Of a DNA stretch of 64,000 nt, positions 34,302 to 45,518 are shown piece by piece (within the stretch, counting starts at the first letter, position 1; every line of letters begins with the position of its first letter). Below the pieces are notes generated by a model. That model was not told the origin of the DNA, searched no databases, and worked only from the letters and a program-made list of their open reading frames with translations. This DNA is from Amborella trichopoda. Lineage: Eukaryota; Streptophyta; Magnoliopsida; Amborellales; Amborellaceae. The position numbers and the translations under genes are program-made. The stretch is taken from positions 1,210,901 through 1,274,900 of the forward strand of contig NW_006496807.1 in NCBI RefSeq assembly GCF_000471905.2, written 5' to 3'.

Positions 34302-35120
34302 CTAGGTTCACATAAGACTTTGATGAGCCATATTGGTTCACCTCTCATCCAGATCTCACCAGTGAAAACGTCAGTGCCAAGCTCCCCTTCTCGGGGGAGG
34401 TCCTTCACGTCTAGAATGGGCCCCGCAGACTCGACCATTAGAACAAAAACAAAGGATGCTAGGCGGTCACGAAGAAACTACGCTCACCAGGGCGGGACCA
34501 TCGCCATCTTCCCATTGAGATGGAATCACCGCGTGTGCAAAACGAGACCGTTCGCTGTCCCACGACTCTTCACCTCCTCGATCGTTATGATTCCGCAATC
34601 CTTTGGGTTCCCACCGGTGCTTCCTCTTCACCGAAAATTCACTCCTTCCACCAGAAAAATCCTTGACTACCTACTACCCAGTACTAGAGTTAACAGAAAA
34701 AGCTCCCCTAAGTCCCTGCGACCTTGCGAATTTCCCTTCTCCCTGGTTTCCAGCGTCAGCAGTTCACCAAGTCTCATTGAAATTTTGTTAAGTTTCCAGT
34801 GAACTCAATGCAGCCCCTTCTCCTTCTCCTCCGATAAACCAGAGGACTTACAAAGCCCTCTAAACTCTCTACAATCTGCACTTCAGCAGCAGAACGATTG
34901 GAGAAGCAATCAAACTCCGGTAGGGCACCTTTGCAAATTTTGCTAAGGCCTCGAGACACCCTCTTCCTTGCTCAGAAAGCCTTGACACTTGCTGGAAAAT
35001 CTTCGCAATCACGTTGTGAAGCTTCACACCTCCTGAAGCTCACCAGAAAAATCCTTAAGGGCCTGTCTCTGCAAATCTTGGCCGGAAGTGCTCGTCGGAA
35101 AACCCTCACCAAAAAGCTTT
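34302..35120 (-). other. 5' leader region of the antisense unit
   Basis: Non-coding stretch between the extra ORF and its presumed promoter. It shares blocks with the outer copy at 48700-49330 (for example TTGCTCAGAAG and GGCCGGAAG/GGCTGGGAA contexts), so both copies kept this region although the outer one lost the ORF. Confidence 0.45.
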
Positions 35121-35315
35121 TGCTCTCTCTCTCTCTCTNNNNNNNNNNNNNNNNNNNNTACGTACGTACGTACGTACGTACGTACGTACGTACGTACGTA
35201 CTACCGTACTACGTACGTACGTACGTACGTAACGTAACGTACGTACGTACGTACGTACGTACGTACGTACGTACGTACGTACGTACGTACGTACGTACGT
35301 ACGTACGTACTACTA

Positions 35316-35385
<70 letters not shown>
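35121..35385. repeat. (CT)n-(TACG)n-(CT)n microsatellite with a 20-N gap
   Basis: (CT)n runs into 20 N (35139-35158), then about 150 bases of TACG repeats with two short interruptions, then TACTACTACT and a second (CT)n of about 75 bases. The gap length is probably a placeholder. The TACG tract is self-complementary (ACGT is a palindrome), so it can fold on itself, which may explain the assembly break. Confidence 0.9.
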
Positions 35386-35388
<3 letters not shown>

Positions 35389-35445
35389 AAAAGGCTTTGT
35401 ATTATTTTATCCTTCGGTAAATCAGTAAACTGGGGTTTCCCCCCG

Positions 35446-35452
35446 TTTTATA
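35446..35452 (-). promoter_or_regulatory. Minus-strand TATA box for the extra ORF
   Basis: The minus strand reads GGGGTATAAAACGGGGGGAA. The outer element has CTATAAAAGGGGG on the same strand at 49408-49414, in the matching context and although its extra ORF is gone. Conservation in both copies and position about 1.1 kb upstream of the ORF suggest a dedicated antisense promoter. Confidence 0.5.
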
Positions 35453-35624
35453 CCCCGCAGTGCCGAAGACTGCCCCCGACAAACTCAGAATGACGCTCTA
35501 GTCCTCAGCTCTTGATGGCGATAAGACCAGGCTGGGGCGGCCCAAGCCCGAGCCACGAAGCACCATCGTCGCGCTCCTAGTCAAGACTTCGTCCAAGGGA
35601 CTAGCACCACGTGCTTAATCCAAA
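35453..35624. other. Start of the repeat-rich 3' region, inner copy
   Basis: GC-richer unique stretch matching the outer copy at 49420-49560 (shared AATGACGCT, GCAGTGCC and GGGGCGG text). It holds no ORF. Confidence 0.5.
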
Positions 35625-35806
35625 AGGTTATAGTCACACATCTCATATAGAGACTATTGTCGCGCATCTCATCCAGAGACTATCAACGTGCATCTCGTCC
35701 AGAAACTATCGTCGAGCGTTTCGTCAGGAGGCTATTGCTGTGCACCTTGTCAAAGAGTTATCACCGAGCATTTTGCCAAGGGCTACTGCTGCATGCTTCA
35801 CCAAAG
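35625..35806. repeat. 26-bp tandem repeat, seven copies
   Basis: Units of exactly 26 bases start at 35625, 35651, 35677, 35703, 35729, 35755 and 35781, each with an ACTATCGTCG-like start and a CATCTCGTCCAG-like end. The outer copy holds the same family at about 49577-49790. Not coding. Confidence 0.85.
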
Positions 35807-35989
35807 GACCTGACACCATCATCCGGGTTTAATGTTGTGCATGCCATCCAACACTTAGTGTCATGTGCAAGCCTTGGCACTCCCTTATGGACCATAGTCC
35901 CATACCCTCAGGAAGTTCATCCCTGCACCACAATCTCACTCCTCAGCGAGCCCAGTCTCTGGTAATGGCTCTATTCTCCATGGAGTCAC
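35807..35989. other. Spacer between repeat arrays
   Basis: Unique text shared with the outer copy at about 49800-49970 (for example GCACTCCCTTATGGACCAT against GCACTCTTATCTGGGCCAT). No ORF. Confidence 0.5.
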
Positions 35990-36830
35990 TTCCCTCACAA
36001 CTCCATGGTCCTAACTGTATGACTTTAAACTGCATAGTCACGGTCCATGCTGCATGACCCTAACCTGCACAGCCATAGTCCTTGTCTCACAACTCATAAC
36101 TCTATGACCATGGTCCTAACTACATGACTTTAAACTGCATAGCCACGGTCCATGCTGCATGACCTTAAACTACACAGCCATAGTCCTTGTCTCATGACTC
36201 AAAACTGTACGACAATGGTCCTAACTGTATGACTTTAAATTGCATAGCCACGGTCTATGCTGCATGACCCTAAACTTCATAGCCATAGTCCTTGTCTCAC
36301 GGCTCAAAACTGTACGACCATGGTCATAGGTGTATGACTTTAAACTGCATAGCCACGGTCCATGCTGCATGACCCTAAACTGCACAGCCATAATCCTTGT
36401 CTCACGACTCAAAACTGTACGACCATGGTCCGAACTATATGACCTTAAACTATAGCGGAGGTCTAGTGGCACGACCTTAAACTGCAAAGTCCTTGTCACA
36501 TGACTCAAAACTGTACGACATTGGTCCGAACTATATGGCCTTAAACTATAGTGGAGGTCTTATAGCACGACCACAAACTGCAAAGTCCTTGTCACATGAC
36601 TCTAAACTTACGACCATGGTCCGGCTATGTGACCTTAAACCATAGTGCATATCCTGACCGCATGACGTTAAAAGGCTTAACACCATGGTCCAAACTATAT
36701 GACCCTAAACTATAGCAAAGGTCTAGTTGCACGACCGTAAATTGCATGGTCCTAGCTGTAGGACTTTAAACTGCACAGCCATGGTCCAAGCTATAAGACC
36801 CTAAAACTATAATGCACGACCAACAAATGA
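35990..36830. repeat. 35-bp repeat organised as a 105-bp higher-order repeat
   Basis: The basic unit is 35 bases: an ATGACTTTAAACTGC-like core ending in a CATGGTC-like box. Three diverged versions (A ...GCCACGGTC, B ...GCCATAGTC, C ...GACCATGGTC) alternate. The composite starts at 36011, 36116, 36221, 36326 and 36431, exactly 105 apart. After 36440 the order becomes irregular but the 35-base rhythm goes on to about 36820. Not coding; apparent ORFs here reflect the periodicity. Confidence 0.9.
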
Positions 36831-38296
36831 TCCATACACACAACTCCAAAGGAGGGATGTATCACCTCTTCGCTAAGAGAGGGTATTTCATTAACATCCC
36901 CAGTGGAGTTAGATGCATGCAAGGGTTGTACCTACCCCTTTACCCCCCAATGGCTTTGTCTCACACTCATTATCCTCGTGGAGTCACACTGATCCCCAAT
37001 GAAGCTTCTGTCGTTTACTCCTCGTAGAGTCACCACCTTCATCTACATCTCTTTGCATGTGTATAGCCTTAACTATCTTTATCCCCAAGGAGTCAGATTG
37101 CTATCAACATATCTACGCCCCCATGCATCCCTACTCATATGGCGACTCGTACTCGGTCCATACTGCATGACCCTAAACTACATAGCCATGGTCCAAACTA
37201 TAATACCTTAAACTATAGCGGAGGTCAAATTGCACGACCTTAAACTGCATAACCACGGTCCAAGCTATATGACCTTAAACAATAGTGTGCGTCTTGACCG
37301 CATGACATTAAACTGCTTTGTATAGGTCTAGGAGGCACGACCTTAAAGCATGCCCCCGTTAGCCGCACACCCCTTTCACATGCATCTGCACGTACATCTT
37401 CCCTAACCGACCCATTGGCATGCACGTACCCTCTTCTTCTTCTTCCCAATGAGCCTACATAGGCGCACATGCCCTTTATGTGCATCTCCATGCTCGTCTT
37501 CTCCAGTCGGCCCATTCGTGTGCGCAGGCCACTACACCACTTCCATTGCCTCCCCAATGAGTCTACGTACGCGCACACACCCTCTACGTTCATCTTCATG
37601 CACGCCTTCCCTAGCAGGCCCATTCATGTGCACGGGCCACCTTCACCATCTTTCATCATCCCCCAGTGTGTCTTACCCATGCTCACCAAACGGCAAGCCA
37701 CCCCGGGTCCCATACTCGCTGTCAGCTAGTGGATCACCATTATTCACCCAACATTCATAGACCATCAACTCTTCTCAGGCAACTTCATGTCATCTTCCCA
37801 GGTGAGCCAAAGTCATCACCAAGCTCACTCTATGGCCTCTACAGACTACCATTCATTACCACTACAGTCCAGCTATATGACCTAAAACTATAGTGTACGT
37901 CCTGACCGCATGACATTAAAAGGCTTCGCACAGGTCTCGAAGGCATGACCCTAAAACACGCATTCCCACGAAAAAAATGAGCATGGTGTACACCTGGACA
38001 AGGGAACACCGTAAGTAAAAATGACGGACGAGCATGGTCACGAAACCATGAGTAAGAGAGTTTCGTGGAGAAAGAAACCCAGGTACGGTGAAAACCCCAA
38101 AAGGGCACCGTGAGCAAAAATGGATAAAAAGGATGGCCATGACCACAAGTCATGAGTAAAAGAGCCTAGAAATAATTGAAGTTGGTGAAAACCGTCCTCA
38201 CGGTGCCACTTCCCATGTTCAAGTGAAAACCTGCAAAAGGGTGCTTGGACCGATAAGGCAGGTTGACACACTTTCACAGCATCAGCCGACACCCTA
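36831..38296. other. 3' region with scattered 35-bp units and GTGGAGT-type repeats
   Basis: 36880-37110 carries four or five loose copies of a CCCCAAGGAGTCA-like unit. 37141-37345 and 37860-37950 return to the 35-bp family. Between them lies GC-richer DNA with CATGCACG-type words. From 37960 to 38290 it matches the outer copy at 51440-51790 (CATGGTGTACACCTGGA and neighbours). No protein-coding signal. Confidence 0.55.
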
Positions 38297-38880
38297 ATTT
38301 CAATGGCTCATTAAGGAGTGAGAGCACATAAGATCTCCCCAATTTCATGGCTCATCAGGGAGTGAGAGCCTTATAAGATCTCCTTGGTTTCATAGCTCAT
38401 CAGGGAGTGAGAGCACATAAGATCTCCCCAGTTTTATGGCTCATCAGGGAGTGAGAGCCTCATAAGATCTCCTTGGTTTCATAGCTCATTAGGGAGTGAG
38501 AGCACATAAGATCTCCCCAGTTTCATGGCTCATCAGGGAGTGAGATCATCATAAGATCTCCTCAGTTTTATGGCTCATCATGGAGTGAGAGCCTCATAAG
38601 ATCTCCCCAATTTCAGAGCTCATCAGGGAATGAGAGCCTCATAAGATCTCCTCGATTTCATGGCTCATCAAGGGGTGAGAGCTGCATAAGATCTCCTCAG
38701 TTTCATGGCTCGTCAGAGAGTGAGAGCCGCATAAGATCTCCCTAATTTCATGGCTCATCAGGGAGTGAGAGTCGCATAATATCTCCCCGGTTTCAATGGC
38801 TCATCAGGGGGTGAGAGCCGTATAAGATCCTTTGTGACATGGCTCATCAGGGAGTGAGAGCCCTATAAGATCTCCCAACA
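38297..38880. repeat. 45-bp tandem repeat, about thirteen copies
   Basis: The unit contains TGGCTCATCAGGGAGTGAGA and CATAAGATCTCC. Its TGGCTCAT start recurs at 38304, 38348, 38393, 38437, 38482, 38526, 38571, 38616, 38661, 38706, 38751, 38797 and 38840, a 43-46-base rhythm. The outer element has only one copy (about 51861-51899), so the array grew in this lineage. Confidence 0.92.
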
Positions 38881-39328
38881 ACAACAAGAGTCCTTGAGGG
38901 TGAGGACGGTGACCAAAACTTCCCTCCGAAAATGCTAAGAGCCAACGCAAATGCAAGAGACTGACGAAGTCAGGGTCTTACCTGCCACAGGCTTCAGGGT
39001 AGTCTTCGTCAAACCCCTTAGCCTACATGGGATCAGACTTTCGGGTTAGGTCAGAAGCCCTTGACTGGACCCCACTAGACGGGACCTATAGGAGATACCT
39101 TGAGTATCAAAAGCAAACCTGGTGTAGCAGAAAACAAAGCCGATTGAAGGTTCGTAGCATTTGGCCTTCAAAAATGGCTTGGTTCTGTATGAGGAGGTCT
39201 TGACAAAGGCCCCATGCTTTCAAACCACGGATAGTCCCTTGAGGGTGATGAATTTGACAAGATCCCTCAAACATCCCAAATGATTGTACTCTCAATTCTC
39301 TCGAAGCACAACATTCGGCGGCGTATGC
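38881..39328. other. Unique 3' end before the inner 3' LTR
   Basis: It begins with a single copy of the 51-bp unit that is amplified in the outer element (GAGTCCTTGAGGGTGAGGAC at 38887). It then follows the outer copy at 52130-52420 and ends with a decayed purine-rich stretch just before TGTTGGAAGG. Confidence 0.6.
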
Positions 39329-41904
39329 TGTTGGAAGGTATCGTTCATCAACATGAGGCCCCCGCTCAATAAAGACCTAGCGAGTAGTGGAAATCTCGAT
39401 AGTCTCATAACAGCCCCAAAACTGGCCAAGATCTTCATGAGGTCTCTCAAAAGTCTCCTGCCAAGTTTCATCATATTCAGACATGTCTAAGGTAGTGCAG
39501 ACTAAGAAACAGTTCCGACAGGATCGGCGTCTCGCACCCTGAAATTGACCCCTATAACTAGAGCTACATTTTCAGCGTCTCAAATTGTTGTGGGACCATT
39601 GCCATTGAATCTAAAATAGGGGTCAAATTTTAGCTCAAACGGATATTCTAAGAAGAAGTTATAGGAGAAAGAATGAAACTGAGGGAGCCACATGCTATTC
39701 CCGTGCGGCCACTCTGCAACACATTGAAGGGAGAGTCACGACCAGTGACTTTTGACGCTCATATCTTGGCCGTACCATGTCAGATCATGCTCAAATTTGG
39801 TGAGCATGTTCGTCTAGTCAAGACGAGCGATTCGATATGTGGCACTCCTTGTGACGATACCCGAGCGCGAAGAAAGTTAGAAAGAAATTGTTGATTTGTG
39901 AAGAAAGCGAAAGAAATTCAACAGCGTCGTGCCTCGGTCAAGTGCCCAAATCACATCGCTTGAGACCAATTCCATTGCGGGCGTAAAGTCTCTAGTCATC
40001 TTTGACCCGAACCTCGTATATGATGAAAGGTCTGATTCTCCACACGAAGCTGACGAACAGACTGAAAAATTCTTTTGCTGGAATCCTTGATTTTCGTCAA
40101 AATTCCAAACTTACAAAATCTTTGTTCAAACACGGAATTGAGCTGCATTTGGTGCCTCGTGATCGTAACGGCATGCTCAGTGTGATTCAGTTAAGAAAAC
40201 ACAGAAAAAACATCAAGGAATGAACACACTATCGATTCAAAGTTTTAAGATCTACTCAAAATTCAAGTCACATGATCGTGCACCAAAAACACGATCCATG
40301 GTTCGAAGTTGGTATCAAATAGATCGCCATGCTAAGCCCTACAAGAAAACAATCATCTTACAATCAACCAGGCATCAGAACAACCCCGGATCAGCCATGC
40401 AAGATCACACAAGTCTTAGGGCAACACAGGGACTGTTCTGAAATTCGACAACTTTTTAGGAAGGGGCAAATCTATCATTTTGCACCCTATTTTCTAATTT
40501 CTTTTAATTCAATTTAATCTTAATTTTCAACAATTAGGGCTACTTTTGATCATCCAACCATGTTTGGGGCACACTTTTATATATACGTACCATCATTGTA
40601 CGCAGAAAAGAAGAGACAGATACACACACACACAAGAGAGAGTTTTCACTTAATACAAGTTTCTCTTTCTTATCATTGTTGTGTCATTCTTGAGAGAGAG
40701 AGAGAGTGATGTGAGAGAAACTTCTGACCGGTACCCCTAGGGTTCAGGTAAACTTGCCCTCTCATCTTTTTCTTTTCTTCTTCTCTCTCTCTTCTCCTTC
40801 TTCTTCGTCTGATTTCCTTTCAAGGGTCATGCGCGACAGTGGCAGTGCCATGCATGTCTCTCCCTCAGTCTCACAGGGTGAGCATGGAGATGGCAGCGCC
40901 ATGCACGAGCCTCCTTCTCCTTCTACTTGTCTGTTTCTTCCTTCAAGTGAGGTTTGTAGATGGTGCTGCCCATCACCGCCCACAGACGTAGCTTTGACAT
41001 CTCGGTGAAGAACCTAGATGGCAAGCTTTGTTGCCGCCTGTAGGGGTCTCTCCCTGTAGAGCGTCTAGTGTAGACGGTGATACCTATCGTCGCCTGCTAG
41101 GGGCTTTGGCAACACCTATTGCCGTCTGCGAGCCTCCTCCACGTGCCCGGTGCTCATCGTCATTCTCCCTGCGTCCCATGCCTATCGTCGTGTGACCTCG
41201 GAGAAACTATCATCGTGTGCCTCGTCAGGAGCTAGCGCCGTCTAAAAGGGATGTGCCGTCTCCTTGCATTGCCCAAAGCGATGTCTATGGATGTATGGAT
41301 TTCCCCTCATCTTTGTCATCTAGTTCTTTCCTCTTCACCTCTTTCTCTTCTCACTTGACTGAGGGTAGACCTAGCCTATCACCGACGTGCAGACCTCAGT
41401 TCGAATTAGTACTGCTGCCGTGCTGGTCGTAAGAACCATGCCTGTCATGCTACCACTCCGAGTCGGTAATTTCTGGTTTCCATGCTAGTCTCACCCCTAT
41501 GTCAAGCTCTCTTCTCTTTTCTATATTTCATCGAACCTTGCACTTCATCACCTTCTCATGTGAACGTGAATTGGCCTAAGACAAGTCCCTTCGACCCACT
41601 TGTCTTACAACTTAACCAAAGAAGTGTTGTGCAAAAATATAAGAGGATTACAGATCAAGGGAGGCGATTCCCAACCAGCTCAAGTAGCTGGGGGGTTTCT
41701 TCATGATCTAAGAGGGCACCCACGCGAGCCAGCCCGAGTAAGTCTCGAACCCACTTAAAATTTCTCTCTCATGATTGGTATAACTACCCTTGCCCTCTAG
41801 CAAGGTTCCAAGAGAGCGATCTCAAATCCTGGGTTTACCAAAAACCTGAGACACATGTCACCAGATCACCTAGATCTAGAGGGAGAGATCGAGGCACCTA
41901 ACAA
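39329..41904 (+). repeat. 3' LTR of the inner element, 2576 bp
   Basis: It starts TGTTGGAAGGTAT and ends CCTAACAA, then AACAC and outer gag text. It is about 400 bases shorter than the outer LTRs, partly because the 38-bp array is reduced to one or two units near 41120-41200. A TATATATA box lies near 40579. A short GA/CA microsatellite lies at 40615-40710. Confidence 0.82.
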
Positions 41905-43990
41905 AACACAACTCCCAGGCAAACTCCCCTACTGGCCTACCAAGACAGCTCTGCTCCTTGCATGGTTTCGTAAGCAATTATAGATGCCATGGTGACCCAC
42001 AGCCTCAAGAGCAAGATCCCGGGCATGAAGGGGCACCGCTTAACCAAAAGTCATACCCCTCATATATTGACCAGGTAACGGAAGCTCCCCCTGTTCAATG
42101 GTACTACATCCCCTCACTTCCAAGCGGCCTATCAAGACACGACAACTGACAAGCGACTCCTCCTCCATCAGTTCGTCGAGACTTTCAAAGGGCTAACCTC
42201 CCAGTGGTATGCACGGCTACCTCCAAACTCGCTACATACATGGCAAGAAATGGAGCAATTGCTATATCAGCACTTCTATGAAGTTCAGAGAAACGTGGAA
42301 ACAATTGAGCTCCTCATTCTGACTCAAGAACCTGGTGAGCCAGTCGATAAGTTCATCGCACGATGGAGAGAGTTGGCAACCTATCATGCTACTCCCATGA
42401 TTGAAAGAGAAGCAGTTCAGACCTACATAAGAAATATGCTGTCTGAGATTGCCCTGCATGTTGAGGCTTCCAATCCACCCTCCATGCCAGATCTCATATC
42501 TAAAGCGGTTCGTATAGAAGGTCTATCTAAGAACCATAGTGGATCTCGTCAGCAGCCCTCTAGTCGGGGAATGACCGAGGCAATGGCAATTCTCTCTCCA
42601 ACAATCAGCATAACCAGCAAAAAGTAATGATTAGTGCGGCTGTCACCGTGACTGACACTAAGAAAGCCGCCCCTCAAACCTTGGACCTCTCCAAGGCATA
42701 AACACCTCAGGCTGAGGGCAAACAGTAGCAGTCTTATAGCATGGTCCTGCCCCCTAAAAATATAAATCGAAGTGTGCGTTGCTTCGGTTACTATTAGAGC
42801 GAAACATGATCCAGCTGTCGGAGGTCAAAACCCTAGAGCAAGCTGGACAGGAGGCACACAAGAGGCATTGTGCCTATCACAGGAGAGTAGACCACCCCAC
42901 TCAAGATTGCCATACGCTCAAAGATATCATCAAAGCCCTTATTAATAAGGGCCAGATAATGCTCAAAGAGTTAAAGAAAGCATTCGGGGAAACTGAGGCT
43001 TCCCATATAGTGACAATTCAAGAGGATGACGAAGCACTTACCGTCCTCTGTGCAATATTCTCTATAATGGTCGAAGAAGGTCTCATCACGCCAAAGCCGA
43101 CAAGGCAGCCCAAATTCCTGCCTTCAGGAACTGAGAACCTCTGGTGTCCGTATCGTCTGATACGAGGCCATGACCTGAGCGAATACATTGTCTTCCATGA
43201 GCTCTTGGTAAAGAAGATGTAGCAGTGCCAAGAAGTTCATGGTAACCCAGAAGGACACCCTCAAGTCGTTGCTCCACCAATGCAAGAAGACCTCTTGACA
43301 CAAGCCCAAGGGATTGCTGAGTTAGACCCTCTGTAGGCCCTCTTCTAGGTGATGCTTCAACAGGGTCTCATAACTCTCAGACCCGCCAAGCAGCTTAGGT
43401 GCCTTGCTCAGGGTACAAAATATATCTGGTGTCCATATCACCATGTATGGGGACATGAGCTTGTGGAATGCTCAGGGTTCTACCCTATAGTCGAGGAGAA
43501 GGTACAGAAAGGCCACATCGTTTGCGTCGTTCTCCCAGAACTCTTCCAAGCCATCACTCCGGTCCAAGAGGAAATCCCACTACAGGTCCCCTATGAGCCT
43601 ACATTAGACCCTTCAGAGCCCTCAACTTCTCAAGCATGGGAAGTTTACCATGGGCGAAGTAGACTTAAATCACTGAAGTGTGAAGCAGTCCGCCAAGCCA
43701 GAGTTACTCATCAGCCCATCATAACGGACCATACACCTCCCAAGTGATCCAAAAGGAGACGAGCACCTAGGTCAACTCGCCGAAGGATTCACATTCCTCC
43801 GCCACCAGTTGAAGAAGAATTTCTCAGGCCACTTCCTCCACTGCAAACCTTATAGGATTTCATCCCCGGCACAACTCGCCTCATCCCCTCTTCCGATCAG
43901 GTGGACATCCCTGAGTCATCAACTACTCAGGACTCATCCAATAGAGTGACAACGGTAAAAGCATCTTCCAATGGTCAGGGCCGGGCAAGA
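41905..43990 (+). pseudogene. gag C-terminal part of the outer element, three knuckle modules
   Basis: It resumes the gag broken at 24932. The gag core is clear (YQHFYEVQRNVETIELLILT then FIARWRELATYH at 42250-42390). Three C-x2-H-x4-H-x4-C modules follow with first cysteines at 42869, 43145 and 43430. Module 1 is CAYHRRVDHPTQDC. Module 2 is WCPYRLIRGHDLSEY (second ligand and last cysteine lost). Module 3 is WCPYHHVWGHELVEC. Spacings of 276 and 285 bases match the inner copy, so the triplication predates both insertions. Stops lie between the modules. Confidence 0.78.
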
Positions 43991-44640
43991 CCTTAAATAC
44001 CCCCTACACACGTCTAATTCTGGCGACGACGTAAGAAGCTGCCAGGACATTCTAACTCCACTTGTTCTTTTTCTCCTCCTTCCTGCTCTATTTCTTTCAC
44101 AGGTGCAGCCCGACAGTTCCCAAAATCAAAGAGCTCGATGGCACCAACATCAGCAGGTCACAGCAGAAGCGCCTAAGAAAAATGATGGCCCAGGCGGCTG
44201 GATTCTCGACAGCCGTCAATGCTCTGGCAACCCAAGCCAGGATCGAGCCATCTTCGAGCTCTTATTCCCGCGAGACCTGTCACATGATTCAAGTTCATGA
44301 AGCGTCACTCATCTCGGGGCAAGCACCAAGTGACCCTAGGCACGATGTCATGAACTCCATGTTCGAAGTTGACCATTTCATTGCTTGGTCCGGTCAGGAA
44401 CCAAAAATTGTCTCCCACACTGGGACCCTCCTAGAAGCATAAATGTCAGGATCATGGGTCTCTGCACTCAAGATTGATGAGAAACATTTTGAATCCCCTG
44501 ACGAAGAGTTGCAAGAAGCTCTGGAAGTGTGGGAGGAAAGTGGTCAGGTCACAACTGACAAGCTTGAAGAGATAAACTTTGGGGATGAGGCCGACTCAAG
44601 GCCAGCTTTCATCTCGGCAAAAATCTCCTCAAAGGAGAAA
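43991..44640 (+). pseudogene. Pre-RT region of the outer element; protease missing
   Basis: It matches the inner gag-protease junction to about 44300, then jumps to a frame (44062-44442 and 44443-44643) leading into RT. No D-x-G or GRPWL block exists, so the protease was deleted at or near 44300. The 44443 segment is acidic (ESPDEELQEALEVWEE) and is the usual linker before RT. Confidence 0.6.
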
Positions 44641-45480
44641 TAAAGTTATATTTCCCTCCTCTGAGCAAACCGGGACGTCTTCGCTTGGCATTATCATGAG
44701 ATGTCTGGGTTAGACCCTCAAATCGTTGTCCATCATCTTAATATTGATCCGACCATCAAACCCATAAAGCAGAAATCAAGAAGGTTTAGACCCAACCTCG
44801 AGATGCAAATCGATGCCGAGGTGAACAGGCTCAGGCAAGATGGATTCATATGTGAAGTAAAATACCCAAGATGGCTGGAAAATGTTCTCTCAGTCAAGAA
44901 GAAAAATGGTCAACTCAGGGTTTGTATTGACTTTTGCGACCTCAACAATGCCTGCCCCAAGGACGACTTCCCCCTGCCATTCACCGAGATGCTTGTTGAC
45001 TCCATGGCTCATTGCCAGATCTTCTCCTTCATGGATGGGAATTCTGGTTATAATCATATCAGAATGGCACTAGAGGATGAAGAGGCCACTGCATTCTTAA
45101 TCCCATAAGGTGTCTTTTGCTATACTGTGATGCCTTTTGGGTTAAAGAACGCCAGTGCCACATACCAATGAGCCATGACAACCATCTTAAAGGACAAGAT
45201 GCACAAGGAGGTCGAGTGCTATGTGGATGACTTGGTGGTAAAGTCTAAAACAAAGGGCGCTCACATGAAGGACCTTAAAAAGTTATTTGAGCGACTGCGG
45301 CGTCACTAACTCAAGATGAACCCCTTGAAATCCGCCTTTGGCATATGCTCAGGAAAGTTCTTAGGGCTCATCGTGAGGTATCGCAGGCTTGAGAATGAGT
45401 TGGTCAAAATCAAGGCGATCCAGGATATGTCGCCACCTACAACCTGCATGAGCTTCAGTCTCTTCAAGGACAGCTGGCCT
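44641..45480 (+). pseudogene. Reverse transcriptase remnant, outer element
   Basis: It opens DVFAWHYHEMSGLDP and continues through KPIKQKSRRFRPNLEMQI, VKKKNGQLRVCIDFCDLNNA, FMDGNSGYNHI, VMPFGLKNASATYQ, YVDDLVVKS (Y codon at 45220) and KFLGLIV. Both catalytic aspartate blocks (MDG and YVDD) are intact. Stops at about 45106, 45169 and 45307 break it; the last two correspond to arginine and glutamine codons in relatives. The enzyme would copy element RNA into DNA. Confidence 0.88.
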
Positions 45481-45518
45481 ACATTTGAAGGTTCATATCA
45501 AACCTCTCAGGACGATGC

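Larger units (their letters stand above)
24933..41904 (+). mobile_element. Inner family B element nested in the outer gag
   Basis: About 17 kb. Order: truncated 5' LTR (524 bp), gag, protease, a short unassigned stretch, a minus-strand PMD-type extra ORF, a repeat-rich 3' region and a 2.58-kb 3' LTR. RT, RNase H and integrase are absent. The 5' and 3' LTR starts (TGTTGAAAGGTAT and TGTTGGAAGGTAT) resemble each other more than the outer pair, and GACAC/AACAC border the unit, so this is a real nested insertion rather than a tandem duplication. It is younger than the outer copy's arrival. Confidence 0.8.

Noticed and set aside
34898-35428. A 176-codon open frame crossing the N gap
   Set aside because: Its second half is only microsatellite translation (repeated YVRT and SL), and the first half is non-coding leader of the antisense unit.
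35990-36830. Interstitial telomere sequence
   Set aside because: The word GACCCTAAACT contains CCCTAAA, but it recurs only once per 35-70 bases within a longer unit, not as a 7-base tandem repeat.
38297-38880. CRISPR-like regular repeat
   Set aside because: Units are directly adjacent with no unique spacers, and the context is a plant retrotransposon; it is a tandem repeat.
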